From assembly GCF_011303555.1 (NCBI RefSeq), contig NZ_CP049868.1:1860001-1924000 (forward strand): a stretch of DNA of 64,000 nt, in the 5' to 3' direction. The position numbers and the translations under genes are program-made. Position 1 is the stretch's first letter; the number at the start of each line of letters is the position of its first letter. Shown here piece after piece: positions 22,328 to 32,568 of this stretch. The notes below the pieces were generated by a model, which saw only the letters and a program-made list of their open reading frames with translations, made no database searches and was not told the origin of the DNA. This DNA comes from Pedobacter sp. HDW13 (GTDB lineage Bacteria; Bacteroidota; Bacteroidia; Sphingobacteriales; Sphingobacteriaceae).

Positions 22328-23920
22328 TAAACGAACTTCTCAAACCAATGGTTAACAAACCAGTTTTATTTAAACCCAATTCGTTGCTTTCTCTCCTATA
22401 AGTACCGGCAACTTCTATCCTTAAATTATATTTCGGATTTAGTAAATAAGCTACCTGCCCTTTTACATAATATAAATCGGTGCCAATCCCCTGGCCGATA
22501 TGGCTACCGTACTGTACAGACCTTGTATCATAGCTTTTAAAAATATCGCCGCCATAATTCATATCAGCAGGATCTAAACCATAACGCGAATACAAGGCCT
22601 GCCCCTGTAGGTCAAATCTTTTGTAACTATAATTTAAGATCCCCAAAAACTCCCTAAAGTTGGCACCGAGAGGATGCGCTAGTGATTGGTTATAATTTGC
22701 ATAATTAGATATCCGGTCAAAATGTGCATAGGTATATGGTCTGGCGGTATTAAATTCAGCAAGGTAATTTAAACCTTGTACTTTGAATAAATCAGATCCG
22801 CGTACACCGAACTGTACGGCAAACTTATTTGCCCAATACCCGTTACCTTTAAAAAATTCCTTGGCTGTAAATTCATCAAACATAAACTGGCCGTACAAAG
22901 CTGTTTTATCCAATATCTCATACTTTAAGTTAATACCCAAACGCATTTTATCAGGAGACGTAGTATTGGTACTCTCAACAGGGCGCAGGAACATAAATGG
23001 ATGAATATAGTTGAAATCAAATCCACGTTTGCCTTCTACTTCAGCATCCGCCCAGGTTACGGCCTGAAAAAAACCTACTGAAAAGCGTTTAGTCGCATTC
23101 CAATCTACATAATGCGCAGCCATCCACTTTCCTCTATCCCCCAGTCTTCTGTCACTGGCCAGTTTCGGAGCACCAGGATCCAGCATGTATGCAAATATGG
23201 TCTGATACTGTACACTACCTAAAGTAGCACGTACACGGAAGAACGAATAATTAGATGACACATCCGATAACAACATCGAACGGTATCCATCGCCAATAAA
23301 GTTCTTGTCGTAGCCTAAAGCAAAATTCAAATGTTTATTTGGCGTATAAGATAAAAGTGCCGTTACGTAAGACCAATCTTGTTTGTCTGCTCCTAATTTA
23401 CCATAACCTTGTCCCGGCACAACCTGATTCGCTACAATAAAGTTATTTACATAATTGGCAAATTTCCCTTGATTTTCGAAGCCATTTAAATAAAACGAAA
23501 ATTGTTTACCAACATTACCACCAACCTGAAAGCCCCTGGTGTTTAACCAGGTTGTCCGATCACCGGCAACATCGCGGCCAATTTGAAAATCAGGTAAAAA
23601 ATCGGCGTAAATATTATAATCTTCGTTCTTAAATTCTAAAAGGTGCTCCTGAAACAATTTACGATGAACCCAGCTTCTTTTATTCAAACTATCGGCACCA
23701 GCATTCATTAGCGAATCGTATTGCTTTTGCAAAACACTATCGTCAGCATAAAAGCCTTTAATGGCCGAGTGAAATTTAGATTGACGGTCGTAAACTGATG
23801 AATTTAGTTTTTGATAAAACTGATAATCGTATTGGATAATGTTATTGGCAGTCGGGTTTGTGCTTTTGCGCTTAAAGCAAAAATGGCCATACAGGCCATA
23901 AAAAGGATTTTTCTCGTCAT
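22305..23920 (-). CDS. wzi: Wzi-family capsule assembly outer-membrane protein (frameshift near the N-terminus)
   Basis: An outer-membrane beta-barrel of the capsule assembly Wzi family, which helps hold or organise exported polysaccharide at the surface. The intact frame from 23732 lacks a signal peptide. Upstream, MTRKILFMACMAIFALSAKA is a clear signal sequence starting at 23920, but it runs out of frame at the G-run 23854-23856. One added base joins it to TANNIIQYDYQFYQKLNSS and gives 538 residues. Alternating strands with aromatic girdles and a final aromatic-ended strand (RSSFRNIYHDF) fit a barrel. It is the last gene of the locus. Confidence 0.82.
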
Positions 23921-23923
23921 TTT

Positions 23924-25863
23924 CTAATCATTAATAATTTGATCTAATTCTTCAAATACCGAATTTTTACTCTTGAATTCCGGGACCAGCTTTTTCATAT
24001 TGATTACAACCTGCCGATCATTACCTGATTTTGCTGAAGCAACCAGCTCGTAAATTTGTTTTTCTACATCAGCAAACACATATTCACGCACCTTGCCAAT
24101 CATAATTTTTTCGTGGTGTGTGGGCATGGTATTTTCATTATCATTCAGTAGCTCTTCATACAGCTTTTCTCCCGGTCGTAAACCCGAATATTCAATCTTC
24201 ACATCAACATTAGGCTCTAAACCAGCTAATCTGATCATTTTTTTTGCCAATTCAACAATTTTGACTGACTTGCCCATATCAAAAACGAAAATCTCACCAC
24301 CTTTACCCATACATCCTGCTTCCAATACCAAACGGCAAGCTTCAGGTATGGTCATAAAGTAACGGGTGATTTCGGGGTGAGTAACTGTAAGCGGACCACC
24401 CTTTTCAATCTGTTGTCTAAAGCGAGGAATTACTGATCCGTTTGACCCCAACACATTTCCAAATCTTGTTGTAATAAATTTGGTGATGGGTTTAACATTC
24501 AACTCGTTGATATACTGTAAACCATTACTAAAAATAAAGCCTTCAGTACTTAACGAATTGTTTAATGATTGAACATAAATTTCGGCAATCCTTTTAGAAG
24601 CCCCATAATATTGGTAGGGTTTACAGCTTTATCTGTCGAAATCATTACAAATTTCTGAACACCATGTTTAACAGCTTTATCGGCAATAGTTTTCGTGCCT
24701 AATACATTAGCCTTAATAGCCTCAGCAGGGTTATCCTCCATTAAAGGCACGTGTTTATACGCTGCAGCATGATAAACATAATGTGGCTTATAGGTATCAA
24801 ACAATTTATCCATGCGTTGTTCATCGCGAACATCCCCAACAAACGCATGAAAATTCTTGTTCTTATTGTTTTCTTCCAGTTCGAGGTAAAGCTCATGTAA
24901 TGCCGTTTCCGATTGATCGCAAAGAATTATCAAACCTACATCGAATTTAGATAGCTGCCGCACAATCTCACTACCGATCGATCCAGCTGCGCCAGTAATC
25001 AGAATTCGTTTCGTATTAAGCATTTTTCCAATGCCTTCAATATCAATTTTGATCGACTTGCGGTTCAATAAATCTTCAATATTTAATTTCTGGATCTGAG
25101 CAGGCTTTAACTGACCGTTGGTCCATACATCAAGTGGAGGAATATTTAAAACTTTAATATCGTTCTCTAAACATAAATCCACAATGGCATCTTTTTTATC
25201 ATCAGGGATAGTGTAAGAAGCAAAGATAATTTCATCCAGCTCATGTTCCCCAATTAGATAAGCCAAGTTTGCGGCATCTAAAATTTTTACGCCATCTATG
25301 GTCTTACCCACTTTTCGCTGATCATCATCAACAAAGGCAACTATATTTTTATTTACACTACCATCATGATCAAAAGTCCGTTTGGTAGCCAAGCCTGCTT
25401 CTCCGGCACCATATATAATTACTTTCTTCTTATCCAGATTAAGGTTCTTCACATAAATAAAAAAATATTTAATCAGCACCCGATAAGTCATCAACAGTAA
25501 AAAGCTGGCTAAACCATTGGTGATTAATATCGTAAAAGAAATTAAAGGATATTGGAAAAAAGTAATTGAGACTAGATTTAGAACAAAGAAAGTTCCATTA
25601 CCAATAATAACCGATAACAGAATCCTGAACGAATCCTGAGCACTGGTATAACGGATAATCCCCGTAAAAGTCTTAATATGAAAAAAAACGGCTATATTTA
25701 TGGTACCAATAATCAAAAGATTCCTGGCCAACTCGGGTAATTCGATCGCTGTTAAATCTAAATTATGCTTAAGCGAATAAGCAAATATTAAAGAACAGGT
25801 GCAAATGGTCAAATCCAATAAGAAAATGACCCAACGCGGTACAATATTAATTTGTGTAAACAA
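23924..25863 (-). pseudogene. pglF: UDP-GlcNAc 4,6-dehydratase, PglF/WbpM type, frameshifted in this sequence
   Basis: Membrane-bound nucleotide-sugar dehydratase. About four N-terminal membrane segments (residues 10-125) precede a first Rossmann region (IIYGAGEAGLATKR) and the catalytic domain (ITGAAGSIGSEIVRQL, STDKAVNPTNIMG). At the C-run 24601-24604 (plus strand) the frame shifts: MG is followed by LLKGLPKFMFNH and a stop, whereas one extra G gives ASKRIAEIYVQSLNN, the conserved continuation. Restored length is 646 residues, normal for the family. It would make the 4-keto-6-deoxy sugar that the adjacent PglE-like enzyme aminates. Probably an assembly error. Confidence 0.88.
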
Positions 25864-25975
25864 GATACAATAGGATAAATTTTAATAAAGGTAAACATTT
25901 ACAACAAATATGATACCAAAAAGAATATAACAATCCCCTATAGAATTGCATATTTTCTTAACTGTATTTCTTAGA

Positions 25976-27109
25976 TTATAAATAAACGCTTCTGATGTTC
26001 AGTACCACTCTTTCCAAATCTTGTTCTGTTAAATTTGATCCTGACGGTAAGCATAAACCATTTCTAAATAAATCTTCGGAAATACCATTACCATAATACG
26101 GTGCCTCTTTAAAAACAGGTTGAAGGTGCATTGGTTTCCAAAGAGGCCGGCTCTCAATATTTTCGGATTGCAAAGACAAATAGATACTCTTCTTTGAATA
26201 CCTGTCGTCTGCCGATCGATCGACATAAATAGTAGACAACCATCGATTTGAATAGAATCCTTCAGGTTCTTCGAGAAAATGAATGCCTTCAATCTGTGCT
26301 AACGCTTCTTTATAATAGTTAAAATTACTACGCCTTTTAGAGATCCTATCATTTAATACTTCCATCTGTCCACGACCGATTCCTGCACAAATATTACTCA
26401 TCCGGTAATTATATCCAATTTTGCTATGCTCATAGTGATTAGCTTTATCCCTAGCTTGGGTAGCCAAAAACCGCGCTTCATTGATATATTCTCCTGAGTC
26501 AGAAATTAGTGCTCCTCCCCCAGAAGTTGTAATGATTTTATTTCCATTAAAAGATAAAATGCCAAAAAGGCCATAAGTACCCATCTTTTTGTTACCAATT
26601 TTTGAGCCAAGGGCTTCCGCAGCATCTTCAATAATGGGAATTTCGAATTCATTAGCAACCCTTATTATTTCATCCATTTTTGCCGGCATCCCATATAAAT
26701 GTACAGGAATAATAGCCCTTGGCTTTTTTCCTTTAGCAATTCGATCGATAATACATTCCCTTAATAGATTAGGGCACATATTCCAGGTGTTCATTTCGCT
26801 ATCAACAAATACAGGAGTAGCTCCAACATATGCAATTGGATTGGCACTTGCAGCAAATGTCATCGACTGGCAAATAACCTCATCACCAGGCTTTACGCCT
26901 AACATTATTAAGGCTAAGTGAATTGCTCCAGTTCCAGAGCTTAAAGCTGCTGCGTGTCTCGATCCTGTAAAACCACAAAGATCCTCTTCAAAACCATCTA
27001 CATTTGGTCCTAATGGAGCGACCCAGTTAGTATTAAACGCCTCATTAACATATTTTTGCTCCATTCCACCCATGTGGGGAGATGATAACCATATTTTTTC
27101 TTTTACCAC
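25976..27109 (-). CDS. pglE: PLP sugar aminotransferase, PglE-like (DegT/DnrJ/EryC1)
   Basis: A 377-residue fold-type I aminotransferase. The start IWLSSPHMGGMEQKYVNEAF and NWVAPLGPNVDGFE match the bacillosamine-type C4 aminotransferases; the PLP Lys is in LSFNGNKIITTSGGG. Expected reaction: glutamate-dependent amination of UDP-2-acetamido-4-keto-2,4,6-trideoxy-glucose at C4. It is one base after the metallo-hydrolase gene and next to the PglF-type dehydratase, which supports this role over other DegT functions. The product would be the substrate of the PglD-like acyltransferase at 31913-32542. Confidence 0.85.
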   Translation of the reverse strand: MVKEKIWLSSPHMGGMEQKYVNEAFNTNWVAPLGPNVDGFEEDLCGFTGSRHAAALSSGTGAIHLALIMLGVKPGDEVICQSMTFAASANPIAYVGATPVFVDSEMNTWNMCPNLLRECIIDRIAKGKKPRAIIPVHLYGMPAKMDEIIRVANEFEIPIIEDAAEALGSKIGNKKMGTYGLFGILSFNGNKIITTSGGGALISDSGEYINEARFLATQARDKANHYEHSKIGYNYRMSNICAGIGRGQMEVLNDRISKRRSNFNYYKEALAQIEGIHFLEEPEGFYSNRWLSTIYVDRSADDRYSKKSIYLSLQSENIESRPLWKPMHLQPVFKEAPYYGNGISEDLFRNGLCLPSGSNLTEQDLERVVLNIRSVYL

Positions 27110-27110
27110 G

Positions 27111-27749
27111 CTATTTTCTCAGTTCTAAGTATTTATCCTCTAATTTAAATATTTCTCCATGCCCAGCATAAATCATCAAATTCTGATGATTTATTAACAA
27201 TTGCTTATATAAACGATATGTTTCTTTAAGCATTTCTTTACTTCCACCGGGAAACTTTGTCATTATTTTAATGTCCTTAATCAATGCATCCCCAGTAAAT
27301 AAGTTTTCATCAACGCATACACTTATGCAAGCTTCAGTATGCCCTTTTGTACTATAAAACTTTAAAACCGTTCCTTTCCAGTTTAATGTATTGTCAATAT
27401 TTTCAACTAAAATATCCGATGGTGATGTCGTAAATCCTTGATCATCATAAAACAAACTCAAATTAAGTTTATGGTCAATAATTTTATTCGAACAGCTAAT
27501 TGAACTAATTAACTTACAATTATACCTTTGAATTAAATTATTTACACCCCAGATATGGTCAAAATGGTGATGAGTTAAAATGATATATTCTGGGTATAAT
27601 TGATGCGCTTCTAAAAAATTGTTTAGCTCAGTTGCGTCTTTTGATCCTGGGTCAATAATAATACAATTGTCGTTCGTTTTATAATATAAAACATAACAAT
27701 TTGAGCTTACTGGATTATTTATAAATCTTTTAATGACCATTTCGCTCAT
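27111..27749 (-). CDS. Metallo-beta-lactamase-fold hydrolase, glyoxalase II-like
   Basis: A 212-residue protein with the two-metal motif LTHHHFDHIWG, downstream metal ligands (STKGHTEACIS, FTGDALI) and a C-terminal YAGHGEIF. The fold includes thioester hydrolases of the glyoxalase II group. It lies inside the acyl-building module, 13 bases after a ketoacyl synthase gene, so editing or release of acyl thioesters is a reasonable guess. The substrate is not shown by the sequence. Confidence 0.8.
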   Translation of the reverse strand: MSEMVIKRFINNPVSSNCYVLYYKTNDNCIIIDPGSKDATELNNFLEAHQLYPEYIILTHHHFDHIWGVNNLIQRYNCKLISSISCSNKIIDHKLNLSLFYDDQGFTTSPSDILVENIDNTLNWKGTVLKFYSTKGHTEACISVCVDENLFTGDALIKDIKIMTKFPGGSKEMLKETYRLYKQLLINHQNLMIYAGHGEIFKLEDKYLELRK

Positions 27750-27762
27750 TAATTTAGGTCAT

Positions 27763-28773
27763 TCAATTCGGAACAAACTCTAAGATTAAACCTCCCCAAG
27801 AATAACCTACTCCAAAACCAGCTAATAATACATTACCTTTTGCTCTTTTATCTAAAATAGCATGATATAAAGCAATTGGAATAGTTGAAGAAACTGTATT
27901 ACCACAATTTTCCAGAAAATAATAAAACTTATTTTCATCAATCTTAATCTTCTTTCTAAGATGATTAAGCATAAATTTATTTGCTTGATGAAAAATATAT
28001 AAATCGATATCTTCTGTATCCAATTTATTTCTTTTAAGCGTAGTCTCTACAAGTGCAGGAACCATCTCAGAAGTGAAATTAAATATTTCGCTTCCATTCA
28101 TAAATAGAAAGTCGTCATGGTGAGTATTTCCATACTCGTCTGTTAATGCTTCACGATCATTTTGTTGCCTGTTTCTTAATCCACCATTCTTAACAATTAG
28201 ATTTTCTGCTCCTTTTCCATCTGTTCCAACATTACTTTTTCCGATCTTTGCTATACCAGGCTCATTTGATATTAATGTGGCTGCGGCTGCATCTCCAAAT
28301 ATTGTTCGATTACTCTTATCGTTTGGGTGAATAAATTTCGAATAGGTTTCTGCTGTAATGAGTAATACATTGGTGGCCTCTTCTGCCAGGATAAGTCCTT
28401 TTGCCAACCCTAATCCGTAAACGAAACCTGAACAACCGAGATTATAATCTAATGCACCGGCACTGGTAGGTATACCTAATCTATCTTGTACCAGACAGGC
28501 AGTGGTTGGTAGAAAATAATCTGGACTTTGGGTACAGAACAAAATATAATCAATTTCAAGTGGAGAAATATCATGTTCAGAAAAAAGCTTTTCGGCAGCT
28601 TTTACGCCAAGATCAGAGCTAAAAGTCTGTTCATTGGTAATTCTCCTTTCAAAAATCCCAGTTTTTGCAGAAATTTTATCTACTGACCATTCTGGAAACA
28701 GTGAATTTAGTTTCTTATTATCTAGTTTCTGTTCGGGTAGAAAATAGGATATTGCTTTGATGTGAGCTTCCAT
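27763..28773 (-). CDS. 3-oxoacyl-ACP synthase III family protein (second copy)
   Basis: A 336-residue thiolase-fold enzyme. The catalytic triad is complete: Cys114 in NLGCSGFVYG, His in FHQANKFML, Asn in ENCGNTVSST; the end GFGVGYSWGG is the usual KAS III terminus. Such enzymes condense an acyl-CoA or acyl-ACP with malonyl-ACP. It resembles the KAS III at 30639 but is clearly not identical, and it lies within a polysaccharide operon, not a fatty acid operon. I infer one of two dedicated chain-extension steps in making an N-acyl group for an amino sugar. Confidence 0.88.
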   Translation of the reverse strand: MEAHIKAISYFLPEQKLDNKKLNSLFPEWSVDKISAKTGIFERRITNEQTFSSDLGVKAAEKLFSEHDISPLEIDYILFCTQSPDYFLPTTACLVQDRLGIPTSAGALDYNLGCSGFVYGLGLAKGLILAEEATNVLLITAETYSKFIHPNDKSNRTIFGDAAAATLISNEPGIAKIGKSNVGTDGKGAENLIVKNGGLRNRQQNDREALTDEYGNTHHDDFLFMNGSEIFNFTSEMVPALVETTLKRNKLDTEDIDLYIFHQANKFMLNHLRKKIKIDENKFYYFLENCGNTVSSTIPIALYHAILDKRAKGNVLLAGFGVGYSWGGLILEFVPN

Positions 28774-28775
28774 AT

Positions 28776-29852
28776 TTACGACATTAAAGCTTTATAACTT
28801 TCTTGAAATTTACAAACACGCGTTTCCTCTTCACTGAGTTCGCCATTGTAGGAAGTATATTTTACGCCTTGTTGTACTTTTTCGCAGATGAATTTATCTT
28901 CAGCAAAAACAGTTCGGTTAAAATCTTTCAGTGAATTTTCATAAGCCTCTTCCAATGCTCCTTTTTCTTTTCCACTATCCTTTTTTGTAATAAAAACGTA
29001 ACTTCTAAATAAAGAGGTGTTTTCATCAACTGGGGTAACAACAGATAAGTTGAATGAGATTCCATACGTTGATGAGATTAATACATTTGGAAAAACAATC
29101 ATGTGCTTATAGCCTCTCATCACAAATGGTCTTTCTTTATAAGGCTTATGAATTGCTTTCACGGCGGAGTCTTCCTCTTCGAACTTCAATCCTGTATTCC
29201 AAGCAGAATGTCTGTCGATGAATTCGAAGTTCAATCCAGAAGTACCCAGTTTTCTAAAGCTATCTTTATGGATTAAGTTTACATGGTAACTCTCCAAAGT
29301 ATTTTCGACTACAACTTTCCAGTTGGCTCCAATCAACATTTCATTCACATCTACCAATTCACCGAAGGCGTTAGACATTTCTTCTAAAAGTGGATAATAA
29401 CTAGCCAAATATTGGCGAAGTGAAACTTCATCTGGCTTAATCTTGATAAAAATTAGCGTTCCACATGTTTCCAATTGATATTGTTCTAATCGAAGGCATT
29501 TCAAATCTTCGTCTGAAAATTCAAAATATGGTTTTTTAGGGATTCCGGTTGGGATACCTTCCTCGTTATAAGCCCATCCATGGTAAGGGCAAACAAAGGG
29601 CCGATTACCAGATTTTTCAGTATGTATAATAGAAAAGCGATGAGAACATACATTTTTGAACGCCTTTATTTCACCTTTCAGATTTTGGACAGCAACAGGT
29701 ATCCCTGCAATCTCAACGGTTAAAAAATCATTTGGATTTGCTAGGTCATTCGTAAAGCCTACAAACATCCAAGTTGTACTAAAAATCTTATTTTGCTCTT
29801 CCGTATATAAGCTAGGCTCAAAATAATATTTCGGAGTTATAATTGCTTTCAT
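28776..29852 (-). CDS. Rieske non-haem iron oxygenase, alpha-subunit type
   Basis: A 358-residue oxygenase. The Rieske [2Fe-2S] ligands are Cys69, His71, Cys88 and His91 (CSH, then CPYHGWAY). The mononuclear iron site is in ENTLESYHVNLIH, with two His and a later carboxylate. The family hydroxylates or demethylates small molecules using O2 and electrons from a reductase. The only reductase in the locus is the ferredoxin-type flavoprotein at 32569-33657. It is embedded between a ketoacyl synthase and an SDR, so the substrate may be the acyl group or the sugar; which one is unknown. Confidence 0.86.
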   Translation of the reverse strand: MKAIITPKYYFEPSLYTEEQNKIFSTTWMFVGFTNDLANPNDFLTVEIAGIPVAVQNLKGEIKAFKNVCSHRFSIIHTEKSGNRPFVCPYHGWAYNEEGIPTGIPKKPYFEFSDEDLKCLRLEQYQLETCGTLIFIKIKPDEVSLRQYLASYYPLLEEMSNAFGELVDVNEMLIGANWKVVVENTLESYHVNLIHKDSFRKLGTSGLNFEFIDRHSAWNTGLKFEEEDSAVKAIHKPYKERPFVMRGYKHMIVFPNVLISSTYGISFNLSVVTPVDENTSLFRSYVFITKKDSGKEKGALEEAYENSLKDFNRTVFAEDKFICEKVQQGVKYTSYNGELSEEETRVCKFQESYKALMS

Positions 29853-29862
29853 GTATTTTTAT

Positions 29863-30600
29863 TTACAGCAGGTTGTGCCCACCATCCAACAAGATTGAAG
29901 TTCCTGTTATCCATTTACTTGCATCAGATGTCAAAAATAGACAAGCAGATGCCACATCATCAGGGGTTCCAAATCCTAGTGGATATTGTTTTTCTGCTAA
30001 ATCAAAGGCTTCGGATTCTATCAAACCCTCTGCTTCGGTAATCATAGGTGTTCTCACAATTCCGGGCATCACTGTATTTGCTCTAATTTTACGAGGTGCT
30101 AGTTCAGATGCCAGTACTTTAACTGCAGTATTTAATGCGGCCTTTGATGCACCATACAAAGCGGTTGCCGGAACACCAAGAATGGATGAAATTGATGATA
30201 TGTATACAAGAGAAGAGCCTTTCTCGATTTTCTTAAATTTTAATAGATAATTAGTTAACTGAATGGCAGAATAAAAATTTACATTGAAAATTTTATCATA
30301 TTTCTCTCTATTTAGATTTTTATATAGAGTATAATCGATAACACCCGCTGAATAGACAAGTCCATCGATTTGATCAACAGAATCTGCCAATTTCTTTAAG
30401 GCTTCTTCATCACTCAAATCGCATGTGATGGCCCTATGCTTTTGATCATCCAGTTGCGTTAAAACGGCATTCAACTTTTGTTCATCCCTGCCTGTAATGA
30501 TCAGCGTTGCCCCATTGGCTGCAAACATAATGGCTGTTGCTTTTCCAATTCCTGAGGAAGCTCCGGTAACAAGTATTTTCTTTCCTTCTAAACTAAACAT
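29863..30600 (-). CDS. SDR-family oxidoreductase, FabG-like ketoreductase
   Basis: A 245-residue short-chain dehydrogenase with TGASSGIGKA cofactor motif, NAG-equivalent SAGV, and the catalytic Ser plus YGASK. It ends with the usual GTSILLDGGH. FabG-like members reduce 3-ketoacyl-ACP to 3-hydroxyacyl-ACP. Placed between KAS III, ACP and Rieske genes, it is the likely ketoreductase of the module. Reduction of a sugar ketone cannot be ruled out. Confidence 0.86.
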   Translation of the reverse strand: MFSLEGKKILVTGASSGIGKATAIMFAANGATLIITGRDEQKLNAVLTQLDDQKHRAITCDLSDEEALKKLADSVDQIDGLVYSAGVIDYTLYKNLNREKYDKIFNVNFYSAIQLTNYLLKFKKIEKGSSLVYISSISSILGVPATALYGASKAALNTAVKVLASELAPRKIRANTVMPGIVRTPMITEAEGLIESEAFDLAEKQYPLGFGTPDDVASACLFLTSDASKWITGTSILLDGGHNLL

Positions 30601-30638
30601 CTTTTAAATTTCTATGAGTTCAGGACAAACAATTTTAT

Positions 30639-31661
30639 TCAGGTTGAGGGATATAGACCCCAAGATAGGCCGACACCAAAACCACACAGTAACATTTTTA
30701 CTTTTTCATTCTGAATTTGGTTTTTGATGTTATGCACAATGGTGAGTGGTATTGTTGCACAGCTCGTGTTCCCAAAATCTGCCAAGGAATACAGGTATTT
30801 TTCGACTGGAATATCTAATTTTTTTCTGATTTTCTCATTCATGAACCTATTAGCCTGATGAAAAACAAAGTAATCGATATCACCAATGCTCTCCCCTGTC
30901 TTTTCCATTAGTTTTCTTGCAGTTGCTGGTGCTTTATCAATGCCGAACGAAAAAACATCCATCCCATCTAAATAGAGATCGATGTTTCTTCTTTTGATTC
31001 CTGCCTCAACCTCGTTTTCTACTAAAGAATTTTCTGTGAATAGGTTTCTACTGCCACCATCTCTAATGCAAATAGCTTGATAGCCTGAGCCATCACTAGC
31101 TAAATGAATATTTATGGTTTCGAAAAGTTCGTCAGTTAGTTCAAAGGCTGTAGCAGTGCCAGCGTCTCCAAATAGGAGTTCTGTACTTTTATCTTGTTTG
31201 TTGGTCCTCTGTGTAATCGTATCACCAACCAATAATAATCCTTTTTTTATTTTGCCAGCATACATGCTGCTCAAAAGCGTTGTCATGCCGTAGACATATC
31301 CAGAACAGCCTAATGAGATGTCATATGCCATGCATTCTTGAGATAAGCCTAATCTATCTTGTAAGATTGTAGAAGTTGCAGGCAACACATAGTCAGGCGT
31401 TTGTGTAACAAAAACTAAGATTTCTACCTCGTTCCTATCCCACTTGAGGTCATTCAACAGCTTGTCTGCCGCTTCATAACATAAATCAGACGTACAAATA
31501 CCCGGCTCGGCTGCCCTTCTATTCTCTATTCCAGTGCTTTTAATAAATTTATCAACCTCTTCTGTCGACAAATAAGGATAATCACGATTTGAAATGTTTT
31601 TTTTTGGCACACACGCTGAAATTCCTGAAATTTTGATGCCACTAACTTCTAGATAAGCCAT
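30639..31661 (-). CDS. 3-oxoacyl-ACP synthase III family protein (first copy)
   Basis: A 340-residue KAS III homologue with Cys119 (ISLGCSGYVYG), His in FHQANRFM and Asn in DFGNTSCAT. Its start codon overlaps the acyl carrier protein stop by one base, pointing to tight coupling with that carrier. With the second copy 2 kb away it suggests two successive condensations or different primer specificities. It is unlikely to be the housekeeping FabH, since that normally sits with plsX/rpmF or accBC. Confidence 0.88.
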   Translation of the reverse strand: MAYLEVSGIKISGISACVPKKNISNRDYPYLSTEEVDKFIKSTGIENRRAAEPGICTSDLCYEAADKLLNDLKWDRNEVEILVFVTQTPDYVLPATSTILQDRLGLSQECMAYDISLGCSGYVYGMTTLLSSMYAGKIKKGLLLVGDTITQRTNKQDKSTELLFGDAGTATAFELTDELFETINIHLASDGSGYQAICIRDGGSRNLFTENSLVENEVEAGIKRRNIDLYLDGMDVFSFGIDKAPATARKLMEKTGESIGDIDYFVFHQANRFMNEKIRKKLDIPVEKYLYSLADFGNTSCATIPLTIVHNIKNQIQNEKVKMLLCGFGVGLSWGLYPST

Positions 31662-31891
31662 TATTTTTTACCTTTAACGACATCAAACAGATCTTGAACA
31701 GATTTTGCTTCGCGGATATCGTTGCCTGTTAGTTTAACTCCATATTCTTCATCAACCATTGCGATGATCGATAATGCATTTAAAGAACTCCACTCCTCCA
31801 AATCATGAAACTGTAAATCAGCTGTAAATTCAGCGCTATCTGTATCGTCGAATTGCGAAGCGAAGTTGTTTATAAAGTCTTGTAATTCCAT
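31661..31891 (-). CDS. Acyl carrier protein
   Basis: A 76-residue acidic four-helix carrier. The phosphopantetheine site is Ser36 in EEWSSLNALSIIAMVDE; the Asp of the usual DSL is Ser here. Length and the helix II acidic face (MVDEEYG) fit the family. It is a dedicated carrier for the adjacent KAS III and SDR genes, distinct from housekeeping AcpP (usual motif GADSLD). The gap to the next upstream gene is 21 bases. Confidence 0.85.
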   Translation of the reverse strand: MELQDFINNFASQFDDTDSAEFTADLQFHDLEEWSSLNALSIIAMVDEEYGVKLTGNDIREAKSVQDLFDVVKGKK

Positions 31892-31912
31892 TTTTGTTTA
31901 TTATTTTGAATA

Positions 31913-32542
31913 CTAAAATTTACTGATTAATGCTGGAATTCCAAAAACTGAACTGTCATCTGAAACGTTTCTGATGACCAAACTGCATGCTCCAATTTTA
32001 TTGTTGTTTCCTACTTTTTTATATTGAATAATTGAAGAGTTTAACCCAAATAGATTATGATTTCCAATTTTTACTCCACCTGAGATTTGAACATTAGGGC
32101 TGAAATGATTAAAATCACCTATTATTACATCATGACCAATTGTTGCCCGATTATTAAAACTGTTAAAATTGCCAATAGTCGCATCCTTCGAAATAATAAC
32201 ATCGATATTGAATACATTTCCAATACCAATATTTAGTGTGTTACGATCAATAACACATCTTGGATGAAAAATGTTCGGAAAACTAACGTTCTTATTGGTT
32301 ATCCCTTCGTGAATACTTTTGATGACAGCACCATTATTGATCGCAAAAACGACTGATAACTGACCAGTAAAAGCACTTAGCTCATCTTTACCTCCCAATA
32401 CCTCATAACCAACTATCTTTGACCCTTTTTCCACGCCATCATCAAAAAAGCCAATTAGTTCATATTGCTCACTACTTACTTCAAGTAAGAAAGCGATGTC
32501 TTTCCCAAATCCACCAGCTCCATAAATCGCGATTTTTTCCAT
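31913..32542 (-). CDS. pglD: PglD/NeuD-type sugar N-acyltransferase
   Basis: A 209-residue protein with an N-terminal Rossmann-like sugar-nucleotide domain (IAIYGAGGFGKDIAFLLE) and a C-terminal left-handed beta-helix of hexapeptide repeats. The general-base His is in RATIGHDVIIGDFNHFSPN, as in PglD. PglD acetylates UDP-4-amino sugars at N4 with acetyl-CoA. Here the gene is next to an acyl carrier protein and KAS III, so the donor may be a longer acyl-ACP. That donor change is inference; the family assignment is solid. Confidence 0.85.
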   Translation of the reverse strand: MEKIAIYGAGGFGKDIAFLLEVSSEQYELIGFFDDGVEKGSKIVGYEVLGGKDELSAFTGQLSVVFAINNGAVIKSIHEGITNKNVSFPNIFHPRCVIDRNTLNIGIGNVFNIDVIISKDATIGNFNSFNNRATIGHDVIIGDFNHFSPNVQISGGVKIGNHNLFGLNSSIIQYKKVGNNNKIGACSLVIRNVSDDSSVFGIPALISKF

Positions 32543-32568
32543 GGTTCAAAAGTACTAATAATTTTCAA

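Noticed and set aside
27763..31661. The KAS III genes as housekeeping fabH
   Set aside because: They are in a sugar operon with a dedicated carrier protein and lack the usual plsX, rpmF or acc neighbours.
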